This document shows, in pieces, positions 1 to 7,546 of a DNA stretch of 14,941 nt; the stretch's first letter is position 1, and every line of letters starts with the position of its first letter. This DNA is from Thermoplasmata archaeon (GTDB taxonomy: Archaea > Thermoplasmatota > Thermoplasmata > Lutacidiplasmatales > UBA184), in the NCBI GenBank assembly GCA_030040755.1, contig JASHTC010000230.1, positions 1 through 14,941 on the forward strand, written 5' to 3'. The position numbers were made by a program, and so were the translations under genes. A model generated the notes under the pieces. It was not told where the DNA came from. It saw nothing but the letters and a program-made list of their open reading frames with translations, and did no database searches.

Positions 1-1496
1 AGACCCCGACGTACGCGCCCTCGGACCAGGAGCTCTACGTGAGCGACTGGAACAACACGGACGGGGCCGTCGGGCCGAACCCGACCCTGAAGAACAACGT
101 GACAGCCTACTCGGCGACCAACACCATCGCCGCCAACATCAACGCCGGCTACCTGGCCGAACCCACCACCCCCGTCTACGACCCCGTGAACGAGTGCCTG
201 TATGTCGCCGACATGGACACGGAGGCGGCCATCGCCTATCCGTACCAAAACGTATCGGTGATCAACACGACGACCAATACCCTGGTCACGCAGATCACCG
301 TCGGGTACGCGCCCACGACCGGGGTGTACGACCCGGCGGATGGGTACATCTACATTCCCAACAGCGACTACGAGTACGGGAACAACCTGAGCATCATCGA
401 CCCGGAGACCAACACGGTGGAGACCACGGTCTCCGGTCTCGACGGACCGTACACCCCCGTGTACGACCCCACAAACCAGGAGGTGTACGTGCCGGAGGCC
501 GGAATGGGGGAATACAACATCACCGTCCTCAAGGGGACCTCGGTGGTGGCCACCATCGCCCTGAGCCCGACGGACGCGGACGAGCTCTACTCGACCCCGG
601 TGGTGGACCCGGTCAACGGGGACCTGTTCATGGAGCTCGCGGGGACCAATCAGATCGTCGTGATCTCCCCCTCCAACTCGGTGATCACGTACATCAGCAC
701 GCTTCCGAACTCCCCCGAAACCTGGTCCCCGACGTACGACCCCGCGGACGGCGAGGTCTACGCCCCGGGGTATGATTTTGAGAACTCGACCGGGGCGGTG
801 TTCGCCATCAACGGGTCGACCGACAAGATCACCGCGGTGATCGACGTCGGCGCGTCTCCCCAGACCCCCACCTATGACCCGAACAACGACGACCTGTACG
901 TCCCCAACGAGGGATCCCCCGGATCGGTGAGCGTGATCGATGGGGGCCCCGGGAGCCACACCGCGAAGCCCGCCACCTACACGGTAACCTTCACCGAATC
1001 CGGGCTGCCCTCGGGTGCCTGGTGGAAGCTCACCTTCAACGGCACGGCGCTCAACGAGACGGGCCCCTCCATCGTCTTCTCGGGGTTCTTGAACAACACC
1101 TACACCTATCTGCTGGACTCATGGTACGGGGAGGGAAACTGCACTTCCGGACTGACGAGCTTGACCGGCACGGTGACGGTCAATGGCAAGGATGTCACGA
1201 TGAGCATGCCGTTCAGCTGCTCGTCCTCCACGCCTCCGCCCCCGTCCTCCAGTACGCATAGTTCGCCGTCCGGTTTCTTGGGCCTTCCCGGAGATGACGG
1301 CTACTACCTGATCGTGGCCGTGGTGGTCCTCGTGGCCGGAACGGGAACCGTGATGGCCCTCAAACTACGTCACCGGGGTCCCACGGCGGGTTCGACCTCC
1401 GCAGCGAGCCCTCCGCCACCGACATGGACCCCGCCTCCTCCACCGCCGTCGGGCGGGGGGGCGCCCCCTCCCCCGCCGCCGCCCCCGCCACCCTAG
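1..1496 (+). CDS. Membrane-anchored YVTN-type beta-propeller surface protein (5' end outside window)
   Basis: The frame is open from position 3, and the first residues (TPTYAPSDQELYV) already match the internal repeat, so the gene begins upstream; the GTG at 39 is not the true start. At least seven repeats of the type TPxYDPxNxxLYV occur every 44-55 residues (near bases 3, 168, 315, 453, 594, 726 and 864), the spacing of YVTN/NHL beta-propeller blades. A domain starting near base 978 with FTESGLPSG follows; it is common in Thermoplasmata surface proteins. Near bases 1300-1365 there is one hydrophobic segment followed by KLRHR, then a short tail that is nearly all proline, glycine and serine. 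Many N-x-S/T sites fit an N-glycosylated extracellular part. By inference the protein is anchored at its C-terminus with the Pro-rich tail in the cytoplasm. It is probably a surface or adhesion protein; its ligand is unknown. Confidence 0.85.
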   Translation, partial: TPTYAPSDQELYVSDWNNTDGAVGPNPTLKNNVTAYSATNTIAANINAGYLAEPTTPVYDPVNECLYVADMDTEAAIAYPYQNVSVINTTTNTLVTQITVGYAPTTGVYDPADGYIYIPNSDYEYGNNLSIIDPETNTVETTVSGLDGPYTPVYDPTNQEVYVPEAGMGEYNITVLKGTSVVATIALSPTDADELYSTPVVDPVNGDLFMELAGTNQIVVISPSNSVITYISTLPNSPETWSPTYDPADGEVYAPGYDFENSTGAVFAINGSTDKITAVIDVGASPQTPTYDPNNDDLYVPNEGSPGSVSVIDGGPGSHTAKPATYTVTFTESGLPSGAWWKLTFNGTALNETGPSIVFSGFLNNTYTYLLDSWYGEGNCTSGLTSLTGTVTVNGKDVTMSMPFSCSSSTPPPPSSSTHSSPSGFLGLPGDDGYYLIVAVVVLVAGTGTVMALKLRHRGPTAGSTSAASPPPPTWTPPPPPPSGGGAPPPPPPPPPP

Positions 1497-1656
1497 GCTC
1501 GGGCCCCGACGGACGCCCTGCCCCCTCCTCCCGGCGCGCGGGCTTGCGAGTACCGGTGTTCGACCCGGGTTCCCCCTACGGAGGCCCCGGCCCCCGGTCC
1601 CGCTCTCCCTCGGAGCTAGACCCTAAGTCGGGCGGTCGGCTCCGGTGTCGCCCGGT

Positions 1657-2625
1657 ATGAGCGACGAAACCTACCGAATCCGCGAGTTTCGGTCCGGCGA
1701 CTATCCCGCGGAGGCCCGGGTCTGGACCCGGGTCGATCCGGGGCGAGTCACCTCGGCAGAGGAGATCCAGCGCTTCGAGGAGAAGCTCTTCACGCCCCCG
1801 ATGATCCTGTTCAAGGTCGTGGTCGAGCAGCGGGCGAGCGGGGAGGCGGCGGGGTTCGGCTACCTGCAGAGTGACCTCGAGAGCTTCGACCCGGCTACGT
1901 TCTGGGGGCTCGCCGCGGTGGACCCCGACCACCAGGGGAACGGGCTCGGGCGGTCCCTCATGAGGACCGTCCAGCTCGAAGCCGAACGGCGGAACGCGCG
2001 ACGGCTCTGGGCGGCGGTGCGCCTCGACGATGACCGGGCGGTCCGCTTTCTGGAGCGGCAAGGATTCACCGAGCGGCGCCGCAGCTGGAGGTCTCGCCTC
2101 GACCTGTCGACAGCGGCCCGTTTGCCGGACCGTACCGAAGCGCTGGCCCGGGAGGGGATCTCCTTCACCACGCTCGCCGAGGAGGACCTCGACCGCCCGG
2201 AGGTACTCCGCGACCTGTACGACCTGACGAACGCAACCTCCGCCGACGAGCCTCGACTGGGCCCCTTCACGCCGATCTCCTTCGAGCAGTTTGTCGAGAG
2301 AGACCTCCACGGACCTACCTTTCTGGCCGATGCGTTCTTCCTGGCCCGGGCCGGCGGCCGATTCGTGGCCATGTCGTCCCTTCACCGAGCCGAGGGACAG
2401 CCCGAGGTGTTGGAACAGCGGTTTACCGGGACCCGGCGAGATTTTCGGGGCCGAGGGATCGCGACCGAGCTCAAACGGCGGACCGTCGAGTACGGACGGA
2501 CTCGCGGGTATCGGAGTATCCGTACCGGAAACGACAGCCGGAACGACCCCATGCTGGCCATCAACCGGAAGCTCGGTTTCCGACCGGAAGTCCAACGGAT
2601 CCACGCGGAGAAGTTACTGGGCTGA
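1657..2625 (+). CDS. Tandem-domain GNAT N-acetyltransferase
   Basis: The 322-residue protein carries two GNAT folds. The first has the acetyl-CoA-binding motif A near residues 89-101 (VDPDHQGNGLGRS), followed by the usual late motif with FLERQGF near 131-137. The second has its motif A near 260-270 (RRDFRGRGIAT) and ends with INRKLGF near 302-308. Two intact Q/R-x-x-G-x-G/A loops suggest both halves may bind CoA, though in tandem GNATs often only one is catalytic. I chose the ATG at 1657 because the fold begins within a few residues. A GTG at 1645 is in frame and has a weak AT-containing stretch (GAGCTAGA, 1612-1620) about 27 bases upstream, so a leaderless start there is possible. The acetyl acceptor cannot be told from sequence. 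The gene stands alone between the propeller gene and an ABC transporter. Confidence 0.85.
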   Translation: MSDETYRIREFRSGDYPAEARVWTRVDPGRVTSAEEIQRFEEKLFTPPMILFKVVVEQRASGEAAGFGYLQSDLESFDPATFWGLAAVDPDHQGNGLGRSLMRTVQLEAERRNARRLWAAVRLDDDRAVRFLERQGFTERRRSWRSRLDLSTAARLPDRTEALAREGISFTTLAEEDLDRPEVLRDLYDLTNATSADEPRLGPFTPISFEQFVERDLHGPTFLADAFFLARAGGRFVAMSSLHRAEGQPEVLEQRFTGTRRDFRGRGIATELKRRTVEYGRTRGYRSIRTGNDSRNDPMLAINRKLGFRPEVQRIHAEKLLG

Positions 2626-2688
2626 GCCCAACCGCGGAGGCGCCCTCGGGGTCGCCGTGGGAACGAGCCCCCCGGGGGTACGCCGGAC

Positions 2689-2696
2689 TGATAATG
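2689..2696 (+). promoter_or_regulatory. Possible TATA element of the ABC exporter pair
   Basis: TGATAATG is the only AT-rich run in the intergenic space. Its centre is about 24 bases upstream of the GTG at 2716, which fits a leaderless archaeal transcript. This favours the GTG over the in-frame ATG at 2728. A GC palindrome (CCCCCGGGGG, 2669-2678) lies just upstream. Confidence 0.3.
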
Positions 2697-2715
2697 CGCG
2701 GGAGGTTCTCGAGCC

Positions 2716-3660
2716 GTGTCCGGTTCGATGATCCACGCCGAGGGGCTGACGAAGCGGTTTGGCACCCTCACGGCGGTGGACCAGGTCTCGCTGGACCTGG
2801 AGGAGGGCGAGGTCTTCGGTTTCCTCGGACCCAATGGCGCGGGCAAGACCACCACGGTTCGCATGCTCACCAGCCTGATCTCGAAGACGAACGGGACGGC
2901 GTTGGTGGCCGGCTGCGAGATCGGGAGGGAGGCGGACGAGCTCAAACTGCGAGGGCGGATCGGGCTCCTTCCCGAGAACGTGGGGCTGTACGAGAACTCG
3001 AGCGCTTACCAGAATCTCGAGTACTTCGGGCAGCTCCAGGGACTGGACCCGGTGACCCTGCGGAGGAATGTCGAGCGGTTGCTGCGGACCATGGACCTCT
3101 GGGAGAAGCGGGATGCCCCCGTCGCGACGTTTTCCAAGGGGATGAAACAGAAGGTGGCGATCGCTCGTGCGCTGGTGCACGACCCCATCCTCATCTTCCT
3201 CGACGAACCGACCGCCAACCTCGACCCCGAGGCCGCCAAGATGGTCCGGGAGGTCCTCCTCGGGCTCAAGAAGGAAAAGCGGACGATCTTCCTCAACACG
3301 CATAACCTGGACGAGGCCCAACGCGTCTGCGACCGGGTCGGCATCCTCCGCACCCGACTCCTCACGGTCGGTGCGCCGCGGGAGCTTGAGGCCCGGATGT
3401 CGGGGAACCGTACGGTCGTCCGGCTCGACCGGGTCTCCGAGCAGGTCGTCCGCGCGGTGGAGGCCCGGGTCGGGTCGGGCCGCGTGGAGGTCTCCGGCGA
3501 CCAGCTGCTGATCGACGTGGAGGACGCGGACCGGCAGAATCCGGCGATCGCCGAGACGATCGTCGCGGCCGGGGGGCGGATCCGGCAGCTGACCCAGCTC
3601 TCGACCTCCCTCGAGGAGGTCTATCTGAAGCTCATCCACGAGGAGGCACTGCCCGCATGA
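2716..3660 (+). CDS. ABC-2 type transporter ATP-binding protein
   Basis: This is the ATPase half of a two-component ABC-2 exporter, 314 residues, hydrolysing ATP on the cytoplasmic face. Walker A is GPNGAGKTT near residues 38-46, the signature is the FSKGMKQKV variant, Walker B is ILIFLDEPTANLD, and the switch histidine lies in NTHN. After about 220 residues comes the C-terminal extension of about 90 residues usual for drug/lipid exporter ATPases of the DrrA/NatA/CcmA type. The GTG start is supported by an AT-rich element at leaderless spacing; ATG 2728 (MIHAEGLTKRFG) is the alternative. The stop overlaps the permease start in ATGA (3657-3660), so the two are translationally coupled and probably form one transporter. 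The substrate is unknown. Confidence 0.93.
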   Translation: MSGSMIHAEGLTKRFGTLTAVDQVSLDLEEGEVFGFLGPNGAGKTTTVRMLTSLISKTNGTALVAGCEIGREADELKLRGRIGLLPENVGLYENSSAYQNLEYFGQLQGLDPVTLRRNVERLLRTMDLWEKRDAPVATFSKGMKQKVAIARALVHDPILIFLDEPTANLDPEAAKMVREVLLGLKKEKRTIFLNTHNLDEAQRVCDRVGILRTRLLTVGAPRELEARMSGNRTVVRLDRVSEQVVRAVEARVGSGRVEVSGDQLLIDVEDADRQNPAIAETIVAAGGRIRQLTQLSTSLEEVYLKLIHEEALPA

Positions 3661-4394
3661 GGTTCTCGCAAGCCTGGCTGATCGCGCGGCATGACATTCG
3701 GCTCATCCGCTCGAGGAAGGGCATCTTCTACGCGCTCGTCGCGATGCCCCTGGGGATCTCCCTCGGCTTCTCGGCGCTGATCGCCTACATCGCGTCCAGC
3801 GGGGGGCCCACCGCGGCGTCCGCCCTCCCTCCGTACATCGATGCCTTCAGCTTCTGGTTCGTGATCGGGGCCGCGTCGCTCCCCACGTCCATCGCGGCGT
3901 ACGGGATCGTCGGGGAGAAGGTCGAGAAGAGTCTCGAACCGCTCCTCTCGACCCCGACCACCGACGGGGAGATCCTTCTGGGGAAGGCGCTCGCCGCGTT
4001 CGTCCCGACGATGGCCGCGGTCTGGGCCGGGTCCGTCCTCTATATGGGGCTCGCGGACTGGGCCGTTTGGGGTACGTTCGGATACCTCTACTTCCCGAAC
4101 CTGGACATCGCCGTGCTGCTGCTCGTCCTGGCTCCGTTGGCTTGCCTGTACTCGGTCGAGGTCTCCATCATCGTCTCCGCCCGGGTGACGGACGTCCGGA
4201 GCGCGCAGCAGTATGCCGGCGTCATCTTCCTCCCGCTCATCCTCCTCTATGTCGCGGGCGAGCTCGGTAAGCCCGAGCTCAACGACACGAACCTGCTGAT
4301 CATCGGTGGGGTGTTTGCGCTGATCGTCCTTGCCCTCTTCTCGACCGCCACCCGGACCTTCCATCGCGAGGAGATCCTCACGCGCTGGAAGTGA
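3657..4394 (+). CDS. ABC-2 type transporter permease
   Basis: This 245-residue membrane protein has about six predicted transmembrane segments, near residues 23-47, 62-85, 112-131, 150-174, 187-201 and 212-231. Between the second and third is the cytoplasmic coupling stretch typical of ABC-2 permeases (GEKVEKSLEPLLSTP, then GEILLGKAL, residues 86-112). This motif, found in NatB-like and related exporters, probably contacts the ATPase. The gene starts at the ATG that overlaps the ATPase stop, so the two subunits are made together. The C-terminus is short and charged. It ends 71 bases from a convergent gene, with an inverted repeat between them. Direction of transport (export) is inferred from the family; the substrate is not visible. 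Confidence 0.9.
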   Translation: MRFSQAWLIARHDIRLIRSRKGIFYALVAMPLGISLGFSALIAYIASSGGPTAASALPPYIDAFSFWFVIGAASLPTSIAAYGIVGEKVEKSLEPLLSTPTTDGEILLGKALAAFVPTMAAVWAGSVLYMGLADWAVWGTFGYLYFPNLDIAVLLLVLAPLACLYSVEVSIIVSARVTDVRSAQQYAGVIFLPLILLYVAGELGKPELNDTNLLIIGGVFALIVLALFSTATRTFHREEILTRWK

Positions 4395-4412
4395 CGACCG
4401 GGGGCGTCGCGC

Positions 4413-4462
4413 GAGCCCTCGGCATCCCGGGGCCGACGGAGGGGGGCGCCCGGCGAGGGCTC
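4413..4462. terminator. Inverted repeat between convergent genes, possible shared terminator
   Basis: GAGCCCTCG (4413-4421) is perfectly repeated in inverse orientation as CGAGGGCTC (4454-4462), with a 32-base GC-rich spacer. It fills most of the 71 bases between the stops at 4394 (+) and 4466 (-). It has no T-run on either side, unlike classic archaeal terminators, so terminator function is a guess from position. Confidence 0.4.
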
Positions 4463-4465
4463 ACT

Positions 4466-4951
4466 TCACGACGCGGCCGCCGGCAGCCAGTAGACCCACT
4501 CTTCCGTCTCCGCGTGGCGGGCGTGCGCGAAGGCTTTGTCCTCCCCGCAGACCTGAAACCCGCACTTCTCGAGCACCCGGATCGAGCCTCGGTTATCCTT
4601 GGCCACGCGGGCATAGAGCGGGCGCGTCGGCGTCTCGAGGAGAAACAGCCCCAGCGCCCGTGTGGCGACCCCTCTTCCCCAGAACTCCCGGCCCAGCCAG
4701 TACGCCACCGAAGGCTGGCCGAACATCTGGAATTGCACGACGTACCCCGCCACCTCGCCGTCGACCACGACGGTCCGGAGCACGAGGTCCTCGTTCTCGA
4801 GCATCCTCTGCCATCGGGCCAGGAAGGTCGGTTCGTCGCGCGGGTCTTCGACGGTGAAGGCGGCCATCCGGTCGGCCACGGGGTCCGATTGGTGCTGGAA
4901 GAACACCGAGAGGTCGGTCTCCCGAACCCTTCGCAGGGTCACGCGGCCCAT
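4466..4951 (-). CDS. RimJ/RimL-like GNAT N-acetyltransferase
   Basis: The 161-residue single-domain GNAT is most like the RimJ/RimL group, which acetylates protein N-termini or small amines with acetyl-CoA. It opens with VTLRRVRETDL, has the beta4 stretch YWLGREFWGRGVATRAL (motif A, residues 84-100), and then the typical VAKDNRGSIRVLEKCGF (117-132), where the Asn and following residues line the CoA pocket. I chose the ATG at 4951 because the fold starts immediately (MGRVTLRR). An in-frame GTG at 4984 would add 11 low-complexity residues (Arg, Gly, Pro). The gene lies downstream of the VOC gene on the same strand, separated by a strong hairpin, so it may be a separate transcript. No clear promoter element is seen. 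Its substrate is unknown. Confidence 0.85.
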   Translation of the reverse strand: MGRVTLRRVRETDLSVFFQHQSDPVADRMAAFTVEDPRDEPTFLARWQRMLENEDLVLRTVVVDGEVAGYVVQFQMFGQPSVAYWLGREFWGRGVATRALGLFLLETPTRPLYARVAKDNRGSIRVLEKCGFQVCGEDKAFAHARHAETEEWVYWLPAAAS

Positions 4952-5010
4952 CGAGGACCCCCGGCGGGGCCCCCCGCGGCGCACCCTCCGGTGCGGGTCC
5001 CATCCGATCG

Positions 5011-5045
5011 GTGACCTCCCATCGGCCCCGCCGGTGGGAGGTCAC
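5011..5045. repeat. Strong hairpin / dyad between the VOC and GNAT genes
   Basis: GTGACCTCCCA (5011-5021) is perfectly inverted as TGGGAGGTCAC (5035-5045). If transcribed, a T.G pair (5022/5034) and CGG/CCG (5023-5025/5031-5033) extend the stem to about 15 pairs around a 5-base loop. It lies 20 bases after the VOC stop and 60 bases before the ATG of the next gene. It could be an intrinsic terminator without a T-tract, an mRNA-stabilising stem, or a dimeric regulator's operator. Confidence 0.6.
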
Positions 5046-5065
5046 GCGGAGTACGCCGAGGCATG

Positions 5066-5518
5066 TTAGCCGGCCCGACGCAGCGCAGCGACCTGGCTCG
5101 GGGTCCCCGTGAACCGAGTGCGCCGGTCCACGAAACACAGGGGGTTGCCCGAAGGGTCTTTGGCGTAGAACGACCGCTCGCCCCACGGTCGCACGACGAT
5201 CGCGCCCAAGGGTTGCGAGCGGTCCCCGTGCACTCGGCCGGTGGACAGGCAACCCAAGCGACGCGCCCGGCGGTAGACCCCCTCGAGGTCGTCGGTGGCG
5301 AGATAGACCGCTTCGGTAGGGGTCCAACGGTCGCCCGCTCGTTCCGCGGAGTAGTCGAGGAGCCCGAGGATGACGGGACCGCAATCGAAGTAGACGCGCC
5401 CTCCACCGACCGGCCGTCCCCGGGTGGCCAGGAGGGATTCGTAGAACCGTCGGGACCGCTGCAGGTCTCTCGCGTGGAGAAGCACCCGGAAGATTCGGGG
5501 GGTTCCGCCCTTCGTCAT
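5066..5518 (-). CDS. VOC superfamily (glyoxalase/bleomycin-resistance fold) protein
   Basis: This 150-residue protein has the two beta-alpha-beta-beta-beta halves of the vicinal oxygen chelate fold. The first half begins with RIFRVLLHARDLQRSRRFYE, matching the usual V-x-DLxxSxxFYxxxLG pattern. The second has VYLATDDLEGVYRRARRLG and the C-terminal hallmark SFYAKDPSGNPLCFVD. The usual metal-binding His positions of strands 1 and 5 and the Glu after DPxGN do not appear conserved, the last being replaced near Cys in PLCF, so a classical glyoxalase I activity is doubtful. The frame is open upstream to 5875, but that part is Arg/Gly/Pro-rich and unlike the family. The ATG at 5518 puts the fold at the N-terminus, and an AT-rich GATAAC (5549-5554) lies about 33 bases upstream. 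The substrate is unknown. Confidence 0.8.
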   Translation of the reverse strand: MTKGGTPRIFRVLLHARDLQRSRRFYESLLATRGRPVGGGRVYFDCGPVILGLLDYSAERAGDRWTPTEAVYLATDDLEGVYRRARRLGCLSTGRVHGDRSQPLGAIVVRPWGERSFYAKDPSGNPLCFVDRRTRFTGTPSQVAALRRAG

Positions 5519-5843
5519 CGAGGCCCGGTCCCGGAGCGAGGGTGGTCCGATAACGTGTTCGAGCCGGCTCGGTCCGGGCAGGTGCAGGCGCTCGACACCC
5601 TCCATGGAATGGAGGTCCCCCGCCGTCCGCCCTCGGCGGCCTCCGCCCTCGAGGAACCGCGCGCCGGGCTCATCCCATCGTCGGTCCAGAGAGCCCGGGA
5701 AGTCGGCCCGCCGCGCGGTCCAAAGTACGCCTCCTCCCGTGTCCGAGTCTCCGGTGGGTACGGTGGCTCCTTCCGCCCACCGGGATCGGCGGCTCACCGA
5801 CCCGGCGCGCCGAGCCTCCCGGAGCCGGCGGCCCCGGGCGCGG
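5519..5843. other. Intergenic region with two small inverted repeats
   Basis: I find no gene in these 325 bases. Long open frames cross it on both strands, but they encode low-complexity Arg/Pro/Gly sequence, as expected from GC-rich noncoding DNA. It holds a 7-base inverted repeat (CCTCCAT at 5599-5605, ATGGAGG at 5609-5615) and an 8-base one (CCGGTGGG at 5751-5758, CCCACCGG at 5776-5783). The second lies about 60 bases beyond the end of the ABC quartet and may mark its 3' end. Confidence 0.5.
5751..5783 (-). terminator. Stem-loop downstream of the ABC quartet
   Basis: The 8-base perfect arms CCGGTGGG and CCCACCGG are separated by 17 bases, 61 bases beyond the last stop codon of the minus-strand ABC operon. 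There is no T-run. Position is the only functional hint. Confidence 0.3.
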
Positions 5844-6620
5844 TCAGGCGGACTCGCGTTCGGGGGCGGTCTCAAGGAGGTTGAAGGCTCCGGCTCCGAA
5901 GCCCAAGAAGACCACCGGTACGAGGAGCAGCGCGATGACCGCGACGGGAGGCGTCACGGCCGAGGGGTATCCCGAGAGCGGCCCGGTCGATAGCTCGCCC
6001 GACAGGAGGCTTCGAAGGTAGAACGACAGGGTCAAGAGAGGAAACTCGCCGGGAAGCAGTCGCAGGAGCTCCTCCCACAGGAAGCCGTAGACCAATCCGA
6101 TGACCAGCGCGTCCCGGCTCACCAGTCCGAGGAACAGGAAGAACGCCGCGTAGGCGAGCACGGCGAGGAACGCGGCGAGGACCAGGACAGCGGGCACGAC
6201 GATCGCGTACGGGCTCGCACCGCCCAGGACCGCGATCCCGAGGGGCGCGAGCGTCGCCGGGACGACCAGGACGAGGGAGGCGCCCACCGCGCCGAGATAC
6301 TTTCCGAGGACGATCGTGGTTCGGGAGACCGAGCGGTCCGAGAGGTAAACGAGGGTCTCCCCGTCGATCTCGTTGCGAAATTGGGCGACGGAGATTACGA
6401 GGACGATCAGCATGACCACGACCGGGAGGGTCAGCAGCGCGAAGAGCCCCTCCGTGCCGTCCGCGAGCGTGCTCGCCCCGGGGTGGGCGGAGACCAGGGC
6501 GAGGACGATCAAGCTCGGGACCGCGGCGAACGCGCCGAGGCCGACCGTCCGAAGCCCCCGAAGGCTCCCTCGGAACGACCACCCGGCCACGACCCCGAGG
6601 CGCCCGAGCTCCCCCGTCAC
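5844..6620 (-). CDS. ABC-2 type transporter permease (second permease of quartet)
   Basis: The 258-residue integral membrane protein has about six hydrophobic segments near residues 26-45, 59-79, 110-133, 138-167, 170-184 and 224-247. The cytoplasmic loop after segment 2 reads FRNEIDGETLVYLSDRSVSR, then TTIVLGKYLGA (81-111). This is the ABC-2 permease pattern in which a subunit switches 'on' a coupling helix after an E-x-x-x-x-T-L motif. It starts with GTG at 6620, overlapping the stop of the preceding ATPase by 4 bases, and is the last gene of the four-gene operon. With the ATPase at 6617-7546 it probably forms one exporter. It is not a close copy of the permease at 7543-8370 except in general layout. 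The substrate is unknown. Confidence 0.88.
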   Translation of the reverse strand: MTGELGRLGVVAGWSFRGSLRGLRTVGLGAFAAVPSLIVLALVSAHPGASTLADGTEGLFALLTLPVVVMLIVLVISVAQFRNEIDGETLVYLSDRSVSRTTIVLGKYLGAVGASLVLVVPATLAPLGIAVLGGASPYAIVVPAVLVLAAFLAVLAYAAFFLFLGLVSRDALVIGLVYGFLWEELLRLLPGEFPLLTLSFYLRSLLSGELSTGPLSGYPSAVTPPVAVIALLLVPVVFLGFGAGAFNLLETAPERESA

Positions 6621-7546
6621 GGGTGACCCTCGGAGAGGTAGCGGAACACGGCGTCCAGGTTGTCGTCCGCGCTATGGACGCCGCGGACATCTAATCCCTC
6701 GGACACGACCAGCCCGGGAAGCTGCCGGTAGAACTCCTCGGGCGAACGGGACTGGACCCGCACCCGGTCCGGCCCGGGAAACTCGATCGCCACAACGTGG
6801 TCCCAACTCCCGAGAAACCGGGCGAGCCCGCGGGGGTCCGGGGTCTCCAGGTCGATCACGTGCGGATGGGTGTCGATGAGGTCTCGGATCCGGTGGAGGT
6901 CTCCCTGCGCGAGCGCACGACCGTTGGCGATCATCACGATCTGGTCGGTGAGGCGCTCCACCTCGTAGAGGACGTGCGAGCTGACGATGAGGTGACGGCC
7001 GCGGGCCTGCAGTTGGCGCAGGAGCGCGCTGAGCGCGGCCCGCCCTACGGGGTCGACGCCGTTCAACGGCTCGTCGAGGAGCAGGAGCTCCGGGTCGTGG
7101 GCCACGCACTGGGCGAGCTTGATGCGCTGCCGCATCCCCTTGCTGTAGGCGGCGACGCGCCGGTGGCGCGCCTCGGTCAGGCCGACCTCTTCGATCGCCC
7201 GGGCCGCGCGCGCCCGGGCCTCCGAACGAGAGAACCCGTCCACCCGCAGCAGGGTCTCCACGAAGTCCTCCCCGGTCATCCAGTCAAACAGCGCATAATG
7301 CTCGGGGCAGTACCCGACCCGACGGCGAAAGTCTCCTTCTCCCCACGCGTCATACCCGAGGAGGGTGAGGCTTCCCGCATCCACCCGGAGCTGGCCCGCG
7401 AGCAGCCGGAAGAGCGTCGACTTTCCCGCCCCGTTCGGCCCGACCAGACCGGTGATCCCGGGGGCGAACGCCGCCGTGAAGCCGTTGAGCCCGAGGACCT
7501 CGCCGTACCGTTTCGTCACGTCCTGGGCGTCGACCACGCCCGTCAT
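6617..7546 (-). CDS. ABC transporter ATP-binding protein (second ATPase of quartet)
   Basis: The 309-residue ATPase has Walker A GPNGAGKST (residues 36-44), a Q-loop region that reads GYCPEHY, the signature variant YSKGMRQRIKLAQ, Walker B LLLLDEPLNGVDP and switch histidine in VSSHV. The C-terminal 90 residues form an accessory domain as in other ABC-2 ATPases. Its core resembles the first ATPase of the operon (8367-9299), including an identical GMRQRIKLAQ stretch, so the two look like paralogues from a tandem duplication. It starts at the ATG overlapping the upstream permease stop, and its stop overlaps the downstream permease start, so it is coupled on both sides. Confidence 0.93.
   Translation of the reverse strand: MTGVVDAQDVTKRYGEVLGLNGFTAAFAPGITGLVGPNGAGKSTLFRLLAGQLRVDAGSLTLLGYDAWGEGDFRRRVGYCPEHYALFDWMTGEDFVETLLRVDGFSRSEARARAARAIEEVGLTEARHRRVAAYSKGMRQRIKLAQCVAHDPELLLLDEPLNGVDPVGRAALSALLRQLQARGRHLIVSSHVLYEVERLTDQIVMIANGRALAQGDLHRIRDLIDTHPHVIDLETPDPRGLARFLGSWDHVVAIEFPGPDRVRVQSRSPEEFYRQLPGLVVSEGLDVRGVHSADDNLDAVFRYLSEGHP

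Noticed and set aside
1395..1495. Short C/G-rich repeats at the propeller 3' end as a possible CRISPR or satellite
   Set aside because: They are proline codon runs within the coding frame, without spacers or a fixed repeat length.
1545..1575. GTTCGACCC resembling a T-loop downstream of the propeller gene
   Set aside because: The flanking bases do not form a 5-pair stem and no cloverleaf can be built around it.
2614..3639. Long minus-strand open frame opposite the first ABC ATPase
   Set aside because: It is antisense to a gene with all ABC motifs and has Arg/Asp/Pro-rich sequence with no recognisable domain; GC-rich DNA leaves such frames open.
5519..5875. N-terminal extension of the VOC frame
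   Set aside because: The frame is open but the sequence is Arg/Gly/Pro-rich, unlike any VOC protein, and it would overlap the end of the ABC permease gene.
5063..5884. Plus-strand frame opposite the VOC gene and the gap after it
   Set aside because: It has no motifs, while the opposite strand carries the VOC hallmark residues.
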